A stretch of DNA of 64,000 nucleotides. Source: Dryocola clanedunensis subsp. sulfonylureivorans (lineage in GTDB: Bacteria > Pseudomonadota > Gammaproteobacteria > Enterobacterales > Enterobacteriaceae). Shown here in pieces: positions 36,501 through 47,831 of this stretch; position 1 is the stretch's first letter; every line of letters starts with the position of its first letter. The notes below the pieces were generated by a model. It had not been told where the DNA came from. It saw only the letters and a program-made list of their open reading frames with translations, and made no database searches. The translations under genes were made by a program, and so were the position numbers. The DNA is taken from assembly GCF_016756775.1 (NCBI RefSeq), contig NZ_JAERMU010000011.1, positions 62,001-126,000 on the forward strand, read 5' to 3'.

Positions 36501-37970
36501 TTAAGCAATCTGTATAGCTCCGCTGATGACCAATTTTAGCGTCCAGGCAGCGACCAGCAGCAATGCCACCACAATGGCCCACTCATAACTTTTTAGCAGC
36601 GTCTGACCCTGCTGCTTTTTCTGCCACAGGAAAACCAGCAGCCCCGGGGTGAACAGCAGTGAGCTGAGCAGCATCGAGTCCCCGGCGGCATAGCACAGCC
36701 AGAAACCGTACACGGTGGCGATAACTCCCAGTACTATGCCGCCGGTGCGGGACTCCCCGTTTTTATAACGTTCACCAGTCCATGCCAGCTTCAGGCCGTA
36801 GGCGGCGCTGAACAGATAAGGAGGCAGGATTGCCGCAGTGGCGATGGAAAACAGCGCCTGGTAACCGGCCTGATAGAACAGCGTCAGGATGAGAAAAAGC
36901 TGGATTAAACCGTTGGTGATCCACAGAGAAAACGATGGGGAGTGGCGCGCATTTTCTTTAGCAAAGACTTTCGGGAAAATACCGTCGTTAGCGGCCACGC
37001 GGGGCAGCTCGGCGGCAAATAGCGTCCAGGCAAGCAGCGCTCCGGCAACTGACAGAATCACGCCACCGGCAACGAATTTTGCTCCCCAGGGGCCGACCAC
37101 ATTTTCCAACACGCCTGCCATTGAAGGGTTTTTCAGTCCGGCAAGCGCTGCCTGATCCAGGATCCCCATCGACAGCACGCTCACCAGCACGTAAATCGCC
37201 AGTGCGCCCAGCAGCCCAATCACCGTGGCTTTACCGATATCGCTGCGGTTTGCCGCGCGGGCAGAAACCACCGTTGCCCCTTCGATGCCGATAAACACCC
37301 AGGTGGTGACCAGCATGGTGTTTTTCACCTGATCGAACAGCGCCGGTTCTTTGCCGTCGACCAGCATCATGCGCCCCCAGAAATCGGCGGTGAATACGCC
37401 GATTTTAAAGGCGATCAGCACGGCGACGATAAATACCAGCAGGATCACTACTTTCACGACGGTCAGGATCGTATTGATATAGGCAGCTTCCCGCACGCCA
37501 CGCAGCACCAGCGCGTGAACCAGCCACAGCACCACCGACGCACCGATAATCGACGGCAGGTTGTTCCCGTCACCAAACACCGGGATGAAAAAGCTCATCG
37601 CGCTGAACAGCAGGACGGCGTAGGAGACGTTGCCGAGCCAGGCAGAGAACCAGTAGCCCCAGGCTGACTGGAAGCCAATAAAATCACCAAAACCGGCACG
37701 GGCGTAGCTGTAAACCCCACCTTCAAGCTCCGGGCAGCGGGAGCTAAGATTCTGATAGATAAACGCCAGGCAAAGCATCCCGACGCCGGTAATCACCCAG
37801 CCGATGAGCAGCGCACCGGGTGACGCAACGGAACCAAAGTTTTGCGGCAGGCTGAACACCCCGCCGCCAATCATTGAACCAATGACCAGCGCAACCAGCG
37901 CGCTGAGCCCTAATTTTTTTTCTGTGGTCGCGGACGTCGCTGCGACATCCCCGTGGGTAACATCGGCCAT
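36501..37970 (-). CDS. arcD: Arginine:ornithine antiporter ArcD (APC family)
   Basis: ArcD swaps external arginine for ornithine, feeding the arginine deiminase pathway without net energy cost. The 489-residue product has about twelve hydrophobic segments and the APC-family opening GLSALVALVIGSMIGGGVFS, with FIGIEGATVVSARAANRSDIG in the middle. I use ATG 37970 (MADVTHG) with AAAGGAA upstream; 38000 would add ten residues. It is the fourth gene of arcA-arcC-arcB-arcD, 74 bases after arcB. Specificity is inferred from family and context; a related lysine or agmatine exchanger cannot be fully excluded. Confidence 0.88.
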   Translation of the reverse strand: MADVTHGDVAATSATTEKKLGLSALVALVIGSMIGGGVFSLPQNFGSVASPGALLIGWVITGVGMLCLAFIYQNLSSRCPELEGGVYSYARAGFGDFIGFQSAWGYWFSAWLGNVSYAVLLFSAMSFFIPVFGDGNNLPSIIGASVVLWLVHALVLRGVREAAYINTILTVVKVVILLVFIVAVLIAFKIGVFTADFWGRMMLVDGKEPALFDQVKNTMLVTTWVFIGIEGATVVSARAANRSDIGKATVIGLLGALAIYVLVSVLSMGILDQAALAGLKNPSMAGVLENVVGPWGAKFVAGGVILSVAGALLAWTLFAAELPRVAANDGIFPKVFAKENARHSPSFSLWITNGLIQLFLILTLFYQAGYQALFSIATAAILPPYLFSAAYGLKLAWTGERYKNGESRTGGIVLGVIATVYGFWLCYAAGDSMLLSSLLFTPGLLVFLWQKKQQGQTLLKSYEWAIVVALLLVAAWTLKLVISGAIQIA

Positions 37971-38044
37971 TTTCCTTTCCTCCTGCGGACTCTGCCGCAC
38001 GAATGCACATCCGGCGGCGAGGGGATCCCCGCCGCCGGTGGGGA

Positions 38045-39049
38045 TTACTCTCCGAGCGTGGCAACCATAACGGCTTTAATGGTGTGCATGCGGTTTTCCG
38101 CTTCGTCAAAGACGATGGAGTTCGGGGACTCGAAGACCTCTTCGGTCACCTCCAGCCCTTTCAGGCCGTACTCGGCTTCGATCTCTTTGCCCACTTTGGT
38201 CTGCTCGTTGTGGAAGGCGGGCAGGCAGTGCATAAACTTGACGTTCGGGTTGCCGGTGGCTTTCAGCACGCTGCCGTTCACCTGGTAAGGGGTCATGATG
38301 CTCACGCGCTCCGCCCAGGCTTCTTTTGGCTCACCCATCGACACCCAGACGTCGGTGTAGAGGAAGTCGACGCCCGCCACGCCTTCTTCCACGCTGTCGG
38401 TCAGCATGATGCGGCCGCCGGTTTCTTTGGCGATGGCCCGGCACTGTTCCACTAGTTCAGCCTCCGGCCAGAAGGCTTTTGGCGCGACCAGGCGGATATC
38501 CATGCCCATCTTCGCCGCGCCGACCATCAGGGAGTTACCCATGTTGTTGCGGGCATCGCCAAGATAGGCAAAGGCGATTTCCGGCAGCGTTTTCTGCGGC
38601 GCGTGTTCCAGCATGGTCATCAAATCTGCCAGGATTTGCGTCGGGTGGAATTCGTTGGTCAGCCCGTTCCATACCGGCACGCCGGCAAACTCACCCAGCT
38701 CCTCGACGATGTCCTGGCCGAAGCCGCGATACTCGATGCCGTCATACATCCGGCCAAGCACACGGGCGGTGTCCTTCATGGACTCTTTATGGCCAATTTG
38801 CGAACCGCTTGGGCCGAGATAGGTCACCTGCGCGCCCTGATCAAAGGCGCCTACTTCAAAGGCGCAGCGAGTGCGGGTAGACGTTTTCTCGAAGATCAGC
38901 GCGATGTTTTTTCCGGCCAGCGTTTTCTTTTCGGTACCGGCTTTTTTCGCGGCCTTCAGGTCGCGCGCAAGATCGATCAGGTACTGGATCTCGGCAGGCT
39001 TGAAGTCCAGCAGTTTCAGGAAGTTGCGGTTTTTCAGGTTGATGGTCAT
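38045..39049 (-). CDS. arcB: Catabolic ornithine carbamoyltransferase ArcB
   Basis: In the arginine deiminase pathway this enzyme phosphorolyses citrulline to ornithine and carbamoyl phosphate. The 334-residue product has the carbamoyl-phosphate motif [17 protein letters not shown], the HPTQ motif and the ornithine-binding [10 protein letters not shown]. It is closely related to ArgI encoded at 42530-43537 (both 330-odd residues with nearly identical motifs), so the catabolic role comes from its position between arcC and arcD, not from residues. AAGGATGAG precedes the ATG. Confidence 0.92.
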   Translation of the reverse strand: MTINLKNRNFLKLLDFKPAEIQYLIDLARDLKAAKKAGTEKKTLAGKNIALIFEKTSTRTRCAFEVGAFDQGAQVTYLGPSGSQIGHKESMKDTARVLGRMYDGIEYRGFGQDIVEELGEFAGVPVWNGLTNEFHPTQILADLMTMLEHAPQKTLPEIAFAYLGDARNNMGNSLMVGAAKMGMDIRLVAPKAFWPEAELVEQCRAIAKETGGRIMLTDSVEEGVAGVDFLYTDVWVSMGEPKEAWAERVSIMTPYQVNGSVLKATGNPNVKFMHCLPAFHNEQTKVGKEIEAEYGLKGLEVTEEVFESPNSIVFDEAENRMHTIKAVMVATLGE

Positions 39050-39069
39050 TGTCTCATCCTTAATTTTTT

Positions 39070-39146
39070 GGTGGATGGCGCTATCGCTTATCCATCCTAC
39101 GAATCGGTAAATTTTCCAGGTCGGGAAAGCGCAGCGTCTCCCGACA
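39070..39146. repeat. REP-type palindromes inside the arc cluster
   Basis: GGTGGATGGCGCTATCGCTT (39070 on, ending CCATCCTAC) and a second, divergent copy (GGTCGGGAAAGCGCAGCGTC at 39119 on) lie between arcC and arcB, so they would be part of the operon mRNA. Confidence 0.65.
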
Positions 39147-39158
39147 TGATTTCGGAGA

Positions 39159-40070
39159 TTACTCGCGGATCAGCGTGCCTTTTTCACCGGCCAGAATTGC
39201 CGGGCCATCCTCCAGCGCGCCAATTCCGGCGATGCCGTGGCACTGGGCGACGAATCGGCTGCAGGCGGCGACCTTCGGCCCCATAGAGCCTGCATCGAAC
39301 TTCATGCCGTCCAGCTCCTGAGGGGTGATGTGGCTAATCGGGCGCTGTGCTGGCGTACCCCAGTCGAAGTAAACCGCGTCGGCGTCGGTAAGGATCAGCA
39401 GGGCGTCGGCTTCTATCTGGCGGGCGAGCAGGGCGGCGGAAAGATCTTTGTCGATCACCGCTTCAATGCCGTGGTAGCCGTCGGCTTTCTCCACCACCGG
39501 CACGCCGCCGCCGCCGTTACAAATCACCAGGTGATCCCGCTGGATAAGCGCGGTAATCGCATCGCTTTCCACAATCCGTTTTGGCTGCGGCGACGGCACC
39601 ACGCGGCGGTAATACTGGCCGTCCGCCTTCACTGACCAGCCTTTCTCCGCGACCAGCGAGTCGGCCTGCGCTTTGTCATACACCGGGCCGATGTATTTGG
39701 TCGGGTTCTGGAACGCAGGATCTTTGGCGTCCACTTCCACCTGGGTCAGCAGCACGCTGACTTCCCTGTCAGGCAGATGGTTTTTAAGCGACTGCTGAAG
39801 CATGTAGCCGATCATTCCCTGGCTCTCGGCACCGAGAATATCGAGCGGGTAAGGCGAAACTTTCTCATAGGCACTGTTCTGCAGCGCCAGCAGCCCCACC
39901 TGCGGGCCGTTTCCGTGAACCAGCACCACGCGCCATGAGTTGGTGAGCTGTGCGATAGTTTTAGCCGCCAGATCGATATTTTTACGCTGCGTGTCGGCTT
40001 CCAGCGGCTCGCCGCGTTTCAGCAATGCGTTGCCGCCAAGCGCCACGACCAGGGTTGGTTTGTGTTCCAT
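39159..40070 (-). CDS. arcC: Carbamate kinase ArcC
   Basis: ArcC transfers the phosphate of carbamoyl phosphate to ADP, giving ATP, CO2 and ammonia: the energy-yielding step of arginine fermentation. The 303-residue product has the amino-acid-kinase start [15 protein letters not shown], the nucleotide-fold motif [11 protein letters not shown], and [11 protein letters not shown] plus the C-terminal [21 protein letters not shown] precedes ATG 40070. It lies 17 bases after arcA and about 110 before arcB. Confidence 0.95.
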   Translation of the reverse strand: MEHKPTLVVALGGNALLKRGEPLEADTQRKNIDLAAKTIAQLTNSWRVVLVHGNGPQVGLLALQNSAYEKVSPYPLDILGAESQGMIGYMLQQSLKNHLPDREVSVLLTQVEVDAKDPAFQNPTKYIGPVYDKAQADSLVAEKGWSVKADGQYYRRVVPSPQPKRIVESDAITALIQRDHLVICNGGGGVPVVEKADGYHGIEAVIDKDLSAALLARQIEADALLILTDADAVYFDWGTPAQRPISHITPQELDGMKFDAGSMGPKVAACSRFVAQCHGIAGIGALEDGPAILAGEKGTLIRE

Positions 40071-40087
40071 TTCGTCTTCTCCTTGCC

Positions 40088-41308
40088 TCAGATACCGTCA
40101 CGTTCAAGCGGGCAGCTCATGCAGCGTGCGCCGCCGCGGCCACGGCCCAGCTCGTCGCCCGGAATGGGCAGCACGGTGATCCCGGCCTTGTCGTATTTTT
40201 CGTTGGTCCAGATGTTGCGCTCGTAGCCGATGACCACGCCCGGACGCACGGTCAGCACGTTGTTGGCGTCATTCCACTGCTCGCGCTCGGCTTCAAAGGC
40301 GTCGCCGCCGGTAGTGATCAGGCGCACCTGGTCGATACCCAGCGCCTGTTCAATGGCGTGCAGCAGGTTTGGTTCCTGGTGGCGCTTAATGCCGCCTTTG
40401 CCGTCCGGCGTCAGCGTCCAGCACTGGGCGTCTTTGCGAACCACTTCCGGATAAACGGAGAACGTGTCGAGATCGATATGGGTCATTACCGTGTCGAGGT
40501 GCATACAGGAGCGGTGTTTCGGCAGTTCAACGGCGATAACGCGAGTTGCCTGCTGGTGTTTGAATAATGATTCAGCCAGAAACTCGACGCCCTGCGGCGT
40601 GGTGCGTTCGGAAAGCCCGATTAATACCGCGCCACGACCAATCACTAATACGTCCCCGCCTTCCAGAGTGGCATGGTCATAATTAATATTGTCGTCGCCG
40701 TAATATTTAATAAAGTTGCCGTCGGTAAACGCCGGATGCCAGCGATAAATCGCGCGAAGGTTATTTGTTTCACGCTGACGAGCGGCTTTTGCCATCGGGT
40801 TAATTGATACGCCGTTATATATCCAGCAGGAGGTGTCTCGGGTAAATAAATGGTTAGGCAGCGGCTTCATAATAAAGTCAGTGGCCTCGTGAGTATCCAC
40901 AACCATATTGTGAATATAAGTAGGGATTTCGCCGTAGGTCAGCCCACCGCTCAGGTGACGGGCAAGCTCACGGTGCGGCATATCCGCCAGCCAGCCGCGA
41001 ATATCAGAGGCGAAGGCTGGTCCCAGCCGATAGTCGGAGATCTGCGTCTCCAGTAGCCAGGCTTTGGCATCAATCACATCCAGCGTCTGGGTTAATAAAT
41101 CAGTCAGAAGTAAGACTTCGACGCCTTCACCGCGTAACGTATTGGCAAAAATATCGTGCTCTTCCCCGGCACGCTCTACCGATAAAACATCATCAAATAA
41201 AAGCTCCTGGCAATTGGAAGGCGTCAGTCTTTTCAGGCTGAGATTGGGGCGATGCAGCATGACGCTGCGTAATTGTCCAATTTCGGAACCGACATAATGT
41301 TTGTCCAT
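40088..41308 (-). CDS. arcA: Arginine deiminase ArcA
   Basis: ArcA hydrolyses arginine to citrulline and ammonia, the first step of the pathway. The 406-residue product has the substrate-binding segment [10 protein letters not shown], the catalytic histidine region [11 protein letters not shown], and the C-terminal nucleophile in [14 protein letters not shown] (Cys396, equivalent to Cys406 of the Pseudomonas enzyme). Its start is preceded by AAAAGGTAAAG. It is the promoter-proximal gene of arcA-arcC-arcB-arcD; a CRP site about 40 bp upstream of the predicted transcription start suggests control by carbon source, as well as possible arginine and oxygen control. Confidence 0.95.
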   Translation of the reverse strand: MDKHYVGSEIGQLRSVMLHRPNLSLKRLTPSNCQELLFDDVLSVERAGEEHDIFANTLRGEGVEVLLLTDLLTQTLDVIDAKAWLLETQISDYRLGPAFASDIRGWLADMPHRELARHLSGGLTYGEIPTYIHNMVVDTHEATDFIMKPLPNHLFTRDTSCWIYNGVSINPMAKAARQRETNNLRAIYRWHPAFTDGNFIKYYGDDNINYDHATLEGGDVLVIGRGAVLIGLSERTTPQGVEFLAESLFKHQQATRVIAVELPKHRSCMHLDTVMTHIDLDTFSVYPEVVRKDAQCWTLTPDGKGGIKRHQEPNLLHAIEQALGIDQVRLITTGGDAFEAEREQWNDANNVLTVRPGVVIGYERNIWTNEKYDKAGITVLPIPGDELGRGRGGARCMSCPLERDGI

Positions 41309-41350
41309 GACTTTACCTTTTCATTAATCCACAGATAAGAATGCCTGTGA

Positions 41351-41447
41351 TGCAAATTTATTTGCACCGGAGTTGAAATATGTTTGTCGTCTTGCTTGAG
41401 GATGTATCTTAATTTCCTGACAACTATTTAATGTGAGGGTTATCACG
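41351..41447 (-). promoter_or_regulatory. arcA promoter with CRP site and palindromic leader element
   Basis: TGTGA-GGGTTA-TCACG (41432-41447) matches the CRP consensus in 9 of 10 key bases. A -10-like TAAGAT (minus strand, 41411-41406) would start RNA near 41399, putting CRP at about -40.5, a class II position. A perfect palindrome TGCAAATTTATTTGCA (41351-41366) lies in the predicted leader and may bind a regulator. The rest of the 676-bp gap to yjgK is AT-rich with no gene I can support. Confidence 0.6.
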
Positions 41448-41918
41448 CGGGCAAGGTGGTTTTCTATTCTCTGATAATTAATTGATAAGGGTCAGATAAT
41501 AATAAATGAGCGATGGGTAATGAATGAATAAATAAGCGTTGTGATGCCAGTTTTATCTGAATGCTGTTAAAGTAATGTTATTTTATACAAAACGGTGAAT
41601 TTCATAACCGACTGAATATAAACATTATTTTTGGTCTTGATGCATAACTATGCGGCCAGGTAATACTTTCATCCCAGGCGAGAAATTAAACCGCAGATAG
41701 TTATGATTGAATTTGCACTTATTGACGTGATCTAAAACGTGATCGCGGGTTTGTTTTTTATCACAGCCTTTAATTATCAATATGATAGGCTCATTCTCAA
41801 ATCGAGAAATTTTCAGGTTATGCTCAATTCCTGCATAAAAACCTCAGCGCCGCCGCCGGGCCGCGGCAACTTTTGCGATAACTATGCGCCAGCGCGAATT
41901 TTGGTAAAAAAGCCGTAG

Positions 41919-42437
<519 letters not shown>

Positions 42438-42440
42438 AAC

Positions 42441-42524
42441 GGTGTCGGATGGCGCCAATGCTTATCCGACCTACTGTACCGAAAGTCGTTGTAGGGCGGA
42501 TAAGCGTTAGCGTCATCCGCCAAT
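42441..42524. repeat. REP pair between yjgK and argI
   Basis: GGTGTCGGATGGCGCCAATG (42441 on) with CTTATCCGACCTAC, then the inverted GTAGGGCGGATAAGCGTTAG (42491 on) with CATCCGCC. BIME-like pair between convergent genes. Confidence 0.75.
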
Positions 42525-42529
42525 GATTT

Positions 42530-43537
42530 CTATCCCTGAACCAACGTCGCGACCATCACCGCCTTAATGGTGTGCATGCGGTTCTCCGCCTGATCGAACA
42601 CGATGCTATGCGATGATTCAAATACTTCGTCCGTGACCTCCATGCCGCCTTTCAGATCGTACTGCTCAGCCATCTGCTTACCCACTACGGTCTGGTCGTC
42701 GTGGAACGCCGGGAGGCAGTGCAGGAACTTCACCTGCGGATTGCCCGTCAGCGCGAGCATCTCGCTGTTAACCTGATAGGCGCGCAGCAGGGCGATACGC
42801 TCGGCCCACTTCTCTTTCGCTTCGCCCATCGACACCCACACATCCGTATAAATGAAGTCTGCGCCTTTTACGCCAGCGGCCACATCTTCCGTCAGGGTGA
42901 TCTTACCGCCGGTTTGTTCTGCCAGCGCCCTGCATTTCGCAACCAGATTTTCGTCCGGCCAGCAGGCCTCCGGGGCCACAAGGCGTAAATCCAGCCCGGT
43001 CAGCGCGGCGGCCTCAAGCATTGAATTACCCATGTTGTTACGGGCGTCACCGGCATAAACCAGCGTCATCTCTTTGAAGGATTTGCCCGGCAGATGCTCC
43101 TGCATGGTCAGCAGGTCCGCCAGCAGCTGGGTGGGATGGAATTCGTTTGTCAGGCCGTTCCATACGGGCACCCCGGCAAACCCGGCCAGCGTTTCGACGA
43201 TCTCCTGACCGTAACCGCGATACTGAATGCCGTCGTACATTCTGCCCAGCACCCGGGCCGTGTCCTTAATTGATTCTTTATGCCCAATCTGGCTGCCGCT
43301 TGGGCCGAGATAAGTGACGCGAGCGCCCTGGTCATAAGCGGCAACTTCGAAAGAGCATCGTGTGCGGGTTGAGTCTTTTTCGAAGATGAGCGCGATATTT
43401 TTTCCGGTAAGCTGCTGAGTCTCTGTGCCTTTTTTCTTGTCGGCTTTAAGCTTCGCGGCGAGGGTCAGTAATTCGTTGAGCTGGGCCGGAGTAAAATCCA
43501 GTAATTTAAGAAAGTGCTTTTGATAAAAGTGACTCAT
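42530..43537 (-). CDS. argI: Biosynthetic ornithine carbamoyltransferase ArgI
   Basis: ArgI carbamoylates ornithine to citrulline in arginine synthesis. The 335-residue product begins [20 protein letters not shown], like E. coli ArgI/ArgF, and carries [17 protein letters not shown] and [10 protein letters not shown]. Two ARG boxes sit immediately upstream (43565-43603), the mark of an ArgR-repressed biosynthetic gene. The position next to rraB, yjgM and valS matches E. coli argI. With ArcB it makes two transcarbamylases in 6 kb, presumably used in opposite metabolic directions. Confidence 0.96.
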   Translation of the reverse strand: MSHFYQKHFLKLLDFTPAQLNELLTLAAKLKADKKKGTETQQLTGKNIALIFEKDSTRTRCSFEVAAYDQGARVTYLGPSGSQIGHKESIKDTARVLGRMYDGIQYRGYGQEIVETLAGFAGVPVWNGLTNEFHPTQLLADLLTMQEHLPGKSFKEMTLVYAGDARNNMGNSMLEAAALTGLDLRLVAPEACWPDENLVAKCRALAEQTGGKITLTEDVAAGVKGADFIYTDVWVSMGEAKEKWAERIALLRAYQVNSEMLALTGNPQVKFLHCLPAFHDDQTVVGKQMAEQYDLKGGMEVTDEVFESSHSIVFDQAENRMHTIKAVMVATLVQG

Positions 43538-43564
43538 CTTTTCCTCACATGGCTCATGCCACTT

Positions 43565-43603
43565 ATTGAATTAAAATTCAATTTATATGGATGGATATTC
43601 ATT
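43565..43603 (-). promoter_or_regulatory. Tandem ARG boxes of argI
   Basis: Box 1 ATTGAATTAAAATTCAAT (43565-43582) is near-perfectly palindromic; box 2 TATGGATGGATATTCATT (43586-43603) follows after exactly 3 bp, the spacing used by hexameric ArgR. Confidence 0.92.
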
Positions 43604-43701
43604 TGCAACCCCCGTATCGCAAATCTTTCGCGGGAAAGGTGGAGGCAAACCCATGCGTGTGTGAAAATAGAAGTATCTGCCGACAAACTGAGGAAAGGGC
43701 C

Positions 43702-44127
43702 ATGGCAAATCCAGAACTGCTGGAAGAGCAGCGCGAAGAGACGCGTTTGATTATTGAAGAATTACTGGAAGATGGCAGCGATCCGGACGCGCTGTACACC
43801 ATCGAACATCACCTTTCTGCAGACGATTTCGAAACCCTGGAAAAAGCAGCGGTTGAAGCGTTCAAAATGGGTTATGAAGTCACCGACCCGGAAGAGCTGG
43901 AAGTGGAAGAGGGCGAAACCGTCATCTGCTGCGACGTGCTGAGCGAAAGCGCCCTGAAAGCTGAGCTGCTGGACGAGCAGGTTGAACAGCTGCTGAACCT
44001 CGCCGAGAAATTTGGCGTGGAGTACGACGGCTGGGGGACTTATTACGAAGACCCGAACGGCGAAGAGGGTGAAGAGGGCGACGAAGACGATCTCGTGGAT
44101 GAAGATGACGACGGCGTGCGTCACTGA
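43702..44127 (+). CDS. rraB: Ribonuclease E inhibitor RraB
   Basis: RraB binds the C-terminal degradosome scaffold of RNase E and limits mRNA decay. The 141-residue product starts [20 protein letters not shown] and ends in a very acidic tail ([19 protein letters not shown]), both as in E. coli RraB (138 residues). AGGAAAGG precedes ATG 43702; frames starting upstream would cross the argI control region. It diverges from argI and converges with yjgM across a perfect hairpin. Confidence 0.97.
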   Translation: MANPELLEEQREETRLIIEELLEDGSDPDALYTIEHHLSADDFETLEKAAVEAFKMGYEVTDPEELEVEEGETVICCDVLSESALKAELLDEQVEQLLNLAEKFGVEYDGWGTYYEDPNGEEGEEGDEDDLVDEDDDGVRH

Positions 44128-44134
44128 TCCTTAC

Positions 44135-44160
44135 CATGCAGCGGCGCCAGCCGCTGCATG
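44135..44160. terminator. Perfect hairpin between convergent rraB and yjgM
   Basis: An 11-bp perfect stem CATGCAGCGGC/GCCGCTGCATG with a GCCA loop. T-runs on either side are weak, yet its place between two converging genes suggests it ends both transcripts. Confidence 0.65.
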
Positions 44161-44163
44161 ACT

Positions 44164-44667
44164 TTATAACGCTTTTATCATTCTCACTTCGCAGTCTACG
44201 TGTCCGGTACAGCCCAGCGGCTCGGAAATGTGCTCAAAACCAAGACGCTCATATAAAGCGATGGCTTCTGTCAGGAAGGCCGTGGTTTCCAGATAGCAGC
44301 GCTTAAAACCTTCTTCATGGGCAAAATCCATTGCCTGCAACGCCAGGCGTTTCGCCAGCCCTTTGCCGCGCACCACGGGCAGGAAATACATTTTCTGTAG
44401 CTCACAGATATCGGGTTCGCTACAGCTCAGTGGCGCAACGCCGCCGCCGCCGACGACCTTACCTTCCATCTCCACGACCCAATACGCGTGCCCGGGCCTG
44501 CTGTAAACCTGGAACAGCTCGTCGAGATTAGGGTCCGCAACGGTGTAGCCTTTGTCGGCGGTTAGCCCATATTCAGCGGAGACCTGGCGGATCACGCGGG
44601 CGATAGCGGCATTGTCATGTGGTGTGATCCTGCGCAGGGCAAGACCAACCGGAGCTGCGATAGTCAT
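44164..44667 (-). CDS. yjgM: GNAT-family N-acetyltransferase YjgM
   Basis: A 167-residue acetyltransferase, the same length as E. coli YjgM. The acetyl-CoA loop is [16 protein letters not shown] after the strand [11 protein letters not shown], and [20 protein letters not shown] closes the fold. Substrate not known (relatives include O-acetylserine-linked enzymes). ATG 44667 is used; a frame from 44778 would run through a terminator-like hairpin. In E. coli yjgN lies between yjgM and valS; here it is absent and replaced by a 302-bp gap with four inverted repeats. Confidence 0.92.
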   Translation of the reverse strand: MTIAAPVGLALRRITPHDNAAIARVIRQVSAEYGLTADKGYTVADPNLDELFQVYSRPGHAYWVVEMEGKVVGGGGVAPLSCSEPDICELQKMYFLPVVRGKGLAKRLALQAMDFAHEEGFKRCYLETTAFLTEAIALYERLGFEHISEPLGCTGHVDCEVRMIKAL

Positions 44668-44763
44668 AAATTTGGCTCGTGTTACTTTTCGACAGATGTT
44701 GCGAGTTAATAACACTCTCTTTTGCAGGGTGCAAGTAGGCAAACCGTACTTTTGAAAAACAAA

Positions 44764-44951
44764 AAGGCCGGGAATCATCCCGGCCTTCAGACGGATGACA
44801 AACCTAAAGCGAATGAGTTTCGCAAAGATCTCACCGAATAAATAACAAGGAAAATCAATTTATTGATTTTCGCCTGCTTAACACAAAGAAGGAAAAACCA
44901 CGTTTTTTCCTTCTTTGTCAGCAATATAAGGCCGGGAAATTTCCCGGCCTT
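44764..44951. terminator. Cluster of four inverted repeats downstream of valS
   Basis: In the 302-bp gap: (a) AAGGCCGGGA-ATCA-TCCCGGCCTT at 44764-44787; (b) GAAAATCAAT-TT-ATTGATTTTC at 44850-44871; (c) ACAAAGAAGGAAAAA with its perfect 15-bp complement at 44883-44918; (d) a perfect 24-bp palindrome with arm AAGGCCGGGAAA at 44928-44951. On the minus strand (d) is nearest the valS stop and (a) has the best T-run (CCTTTTTGTTTTT), so (a) is a likely valS-operon terminator. Confidence 0.7.
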
Positions 44952-44969
44952 CGCTTTTCAACTTAGCGG

Positions 44970-47825
44970 TTACAGCGCGGCAATAACAGCCTGCTGCTCG
45001 ATAAGCTTAGCTTTGGCATCGGCGAAGCCTGCCAGACGCTCGCGCTCTTTTGCGACCACATCCGCTGGCGCACGCGCCACAAAGCCTTCGTTTGAGAGCT
45101 TGCCTTCGATTTTGCCAATCTCAATTTCGATCTTAGCGACTTCTTTGGCCAGACGTTCAATCTCGGCGGCTTTGTCTACCAGGCCTGCCATTGGGATCAG
45201 CAGCTCTGCACCGTCGATGATTTTGGTCACGGAAACCGGACCTTTGTCATCCACCGGCAGAATGGTGATGCTTTCCAGGCGGGCCAGGTTCTGCAGGAAG
45301 GTGCGGTTGTCGGTTACGCGACGGATCGCCTCTTCGTTGCAGCCGCGCAGCAGCACGTCCAGACGCTTGCTCGGCGCGATGTTCATTTCGGCACGGATGT
45401 TACGCACCGCGGTGATCACGTCTTTCAGCCATTCGGTATCAGAGAACGCAGCTTCATCGTCCTGCGCGCTGTTATACGCCGGGAACGGTTGCAGCATGAT
45501 GGTATCGTCAGTGATGCCTTTGAACGTTTTCACGCGCTGCCAGATGGTCTCGGTGATGAAAGGAATAATCGGATGCGCGAGACGCAGCAGACCTTCCAGC
45601 ACGTTAATCAACGTATTACGCGTGCCGCGCAGCTCGGCCTCTGTTCCGCTGTTCATCACCGGCTTGGTCAGCTCCAGATACCAGTCGCAGAACTGGTTCC
45701 AGGTGAATTCGTACAGGATGTTAGCCGCGATATCAAAGCGATAGGTATCAAGCGCTTCGCGATATGCCTTCACCGTGCGGTTGAACTCGGCCAGGATCCA
45801 GCGATCCGCCAGCGACAGAACCATCTCGCCGCCGTTGAAACCGCAGTCCTGATCTTCAGTGTTCATCATCACGAAGCGGCTGGCGTTCCACAGCTTGTTA
45901 CAGAAGTTACGGTAACCTTCCAGACGCTTCATGTCCCAGTTGATGTCGCGACCGGTTGAGGCCAGCGCCGCCAGGGTAAAGCGCAGGGCATCGGTGCCGT
46001 GCGGCTCGATGCCGTTCGGGAACTGCTTCTCGGTGCGCTTGCGGATTTTCTCCGCCAGCTGCGGCTGCATCATGTTGCCGGTACGCTTCTCGAGCAGGTC
46101 TTCCAGGGAGATGCCGTCAACCATATCCAGCGGATCGATAACGTTACCCTTGGACTTGGACATCTTTTGCCCTTCGTCGTCGCGGATAAGGCCGGTCATG
46201 TAGACAGTTTTAAACGGCACCTGCGGCTTGCCGTCTTCATCTTTGATGAAGTGCATGGTCAGCATGATCATGCGGGCAATCCAGAAGAAGATAATGTCGA
46301 AGCCGCTGACCATCACGCTGGTCGGATGGAAGGTGCGCAGCGCTTCGGTGTTCTCTGGCCAGCCGAGAGTGGAGAACGTCCACAGGCCGGATGAGAACCA
46401 GGTATCCAGCACGTCTTCGTCCTGGTTCAGCGCAACGTCTGTACCCAGGTTGTTTTCAGCACGCACTTCCGCTTCGTTGCGGCCCACGTAGACGTTGCCT
46501 TCGGCATCGTACCAGGCCGGGATGCGGTGACCCCACCACAGCTGACGGGAGATACACCAGTCCTGAATATCGCGCATCCAGGAGAAGTACATGTTTTCGT
46601 ACTGCTTCGGCACGAACTGGATGTCGCCTTGCTCTACCGCTTCAACGGCAACTTTTGCCAGCGGGGCAGTGCGCACGTACCACTGGTCGGTGAGCATTGG
46701 TTCGATAACCACGCCGCCACGGTCGCCGTACGGTACGGTCAGGTCGTGCGGTTTGATTTCGTCGAGCAGGCCCATTTCGTCAAATTTCGCGACGACGGCT
46801 TTACGCGCGGCAAAGCGCTCCAGTTTCTGGAACTCAGCCGGGATATCGCTGCTGTAAACGGTAGATTCTTCGCCGTTGGTATCGAACACTTCCGCCGCTT
46901 CACGGATATCGCCGTCGAAGGTCAGAATGTTGATCATTGGCAGGGCGTGGCGGCGGCCAACTTCGTAGTCGTTAAAGTCGTGCGCAGGCGTGATCTTCAC
47001 GCAGCCGGTGCCTTTTTCCATGTCGGCGTGTTCGTCGCCAACGATTGGAATGCGGCGGTTAACCAGCGGCAGCACCAGGAACTTACCGATAAGATCTTTA
47101 TAACGCGGATCTTCCGGGTTTACGGCCACGCCGGTATCGCCCAGCACGGTTTCCGGACGGGTTGTTGCCACGACAAGGTAATCTTTACCTTCGGCGGTTT
47201 TCGCGCCGTCGGCCAGCGGATAACGCAGGTGCCACATGGACCCTTTAGACTCGCGGTTTTCAACTTCCAGGTCGGAAATGGCGGTGCGCAGTTTCGGGTC
47301 CCAGTTTACCAGGCGCTTGCCGCGATAAATCAGGTCTTCTTTGTACAGGCGGACGAACACTTCTTTCACCGCGTTGGACAGGCCATCGTCCATGGTGAAG
47401 CGCTCACGCTCCCAGTCTACGGAGTTGCCAAGACGACGCATCTGACGGGTGATGGTGCCACCAGACTCTGCCTTCCACTGCCAGATTTTATCGATAAAGG
47501 CGTCGCGACCATAATCGTGGCGGGTTTTCCCCTCTTCGGCGGCAATTTTGCGCTCGACGACCATCTGGGTCGCGATGCCGGCGTGGTCAGTCCCCGCCTG
47601 CCACAGGGTGTTTTTCCCCTGCATGCGCTGGTAGCGGATCATGGTGTCCATGATCGTCTGCTGGAAGGCGTGACCCATATGCAAGCTGCCGGTGACGTTC
47701 GGCGGTGGGATCATGATGCAGAAGCTTTCCTGGCTGGTATCGCCATTTGGCTTGAAGTAGCCCTGCTCTTCCCAATGCTCGTAAAGCGGCTGTTCGATAT
47801 CTTGCGGGTTATATGTCTTTTCCAT
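44970..47825 (-). CDS. valS: Valyl-tRNA synthetase
   Basis: Class I aminoacyl-tRNA synthetase that charges tRNA-Val and edits threonine. The 951-residue product equals E. coli ValS in length. The HIGH motif appears as [14 protein letters not shown] near residue 40 and the second ATP motif as KMSKSKGN; the editing domain lies between, and a C-terminal coiled-coil arm ([20 protein letters not shown]) ends the protein. holC lies upstream with a six-base gap, and pepA upstream of that: the enteric pepA-holC-valS operon. Confidence 0.98.
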   Translation of the reverse strand: MEKTYNPQDIEQPLYEHWEEQGYFKPNGDTSQESFCIMIPPPNVTGSLHMGHAFQQTIMDTMIRYQRMQGKNTLWQAGTDHAGIATQMVVERKIAAEEGKTRHDYGRDAFIDKIWQWKAESGGTITRQMRRLGNSVDWERERFTMDDGLSNAVKEVFVRLYKEDLIYRGKRLVNWDPKLRTAISDLEVENRESKGSMWHLRYPLADGAKTAEGKDYLVVATTRPETVLGDTGVAVNPEDPRYKDLIGKFLVLPLVNRRIPIVGDEHADMEKGTGCVKITPAHDFNDYEVGRRHALPMINILTFDGDIREAAEVFDTNGEESTVYSSDIPAEFQKLERFAARKAVVAKFDEMGLLDEIKPHDLTVPYGDRGGVVIEPMLTDQWYVRTAPLAKVAVEAVEQGDIQFVPKQYENMYFSWMRDIQDWCISRQLWWGHRIPAWYDAEGNVYVGRNEAEVRAENNLGTDVALNQDEDVLDTWFSSGLWTFSTLGWPENTEALRTFHPTSVMVSGFDIIFFWIARMIMLTMHFIKDEDGKPQVPFKTVYMTGLIRDDEGQKMSKSKGNVIDPLDMVDGISLEDLLEKRTGNMMQPQLAEKIRKRTEKQFPNGIEPHGTDALRFTLAALASTGRDINWDMKRLEGYRNFCNKLWNASRFVMMNTEDQDCGFNGGEMVLSLADRWILAEFNRTVKAYREALDTYRFDIAANILYEFTWNQFCDWYLELTKPVMNSGTEAELRGTRNTLINVLEGLLRLAHPIIPFITETIWQRVKTFKGITDDTIMLQPFPAYNSAQDDEAAFSDTEWLKDVITAVRNIRAEMNIAPSKRLDVLLRGCNEEAIRRVTDNRTFLQNLARLESITILPVDDKGPVSVTKIIDGAELLIPMAGLVDKAAEIERLAKEVAKIEIEIGKIEGKLSNEGFVARAPADVVAKERERLAGFADAKAKLIEQQAVIAAL

Positions 47826-47831
47826 TGTCTG

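Noticed and set aside
41321-41335. TTAATCCACAGATAA near the arcA start as a DnaA box
   Set aside because: It deviates from TTATNCACA by an extra base and stands alone.
41565-41640. ARG-box-like TGAAT sequences upstream of arcA
   Set aside because: TGAATTTCATAACC and TGAATATAAACATTA match only one half of the ARG box and lack the paired 3-bp spacing seen at argI.
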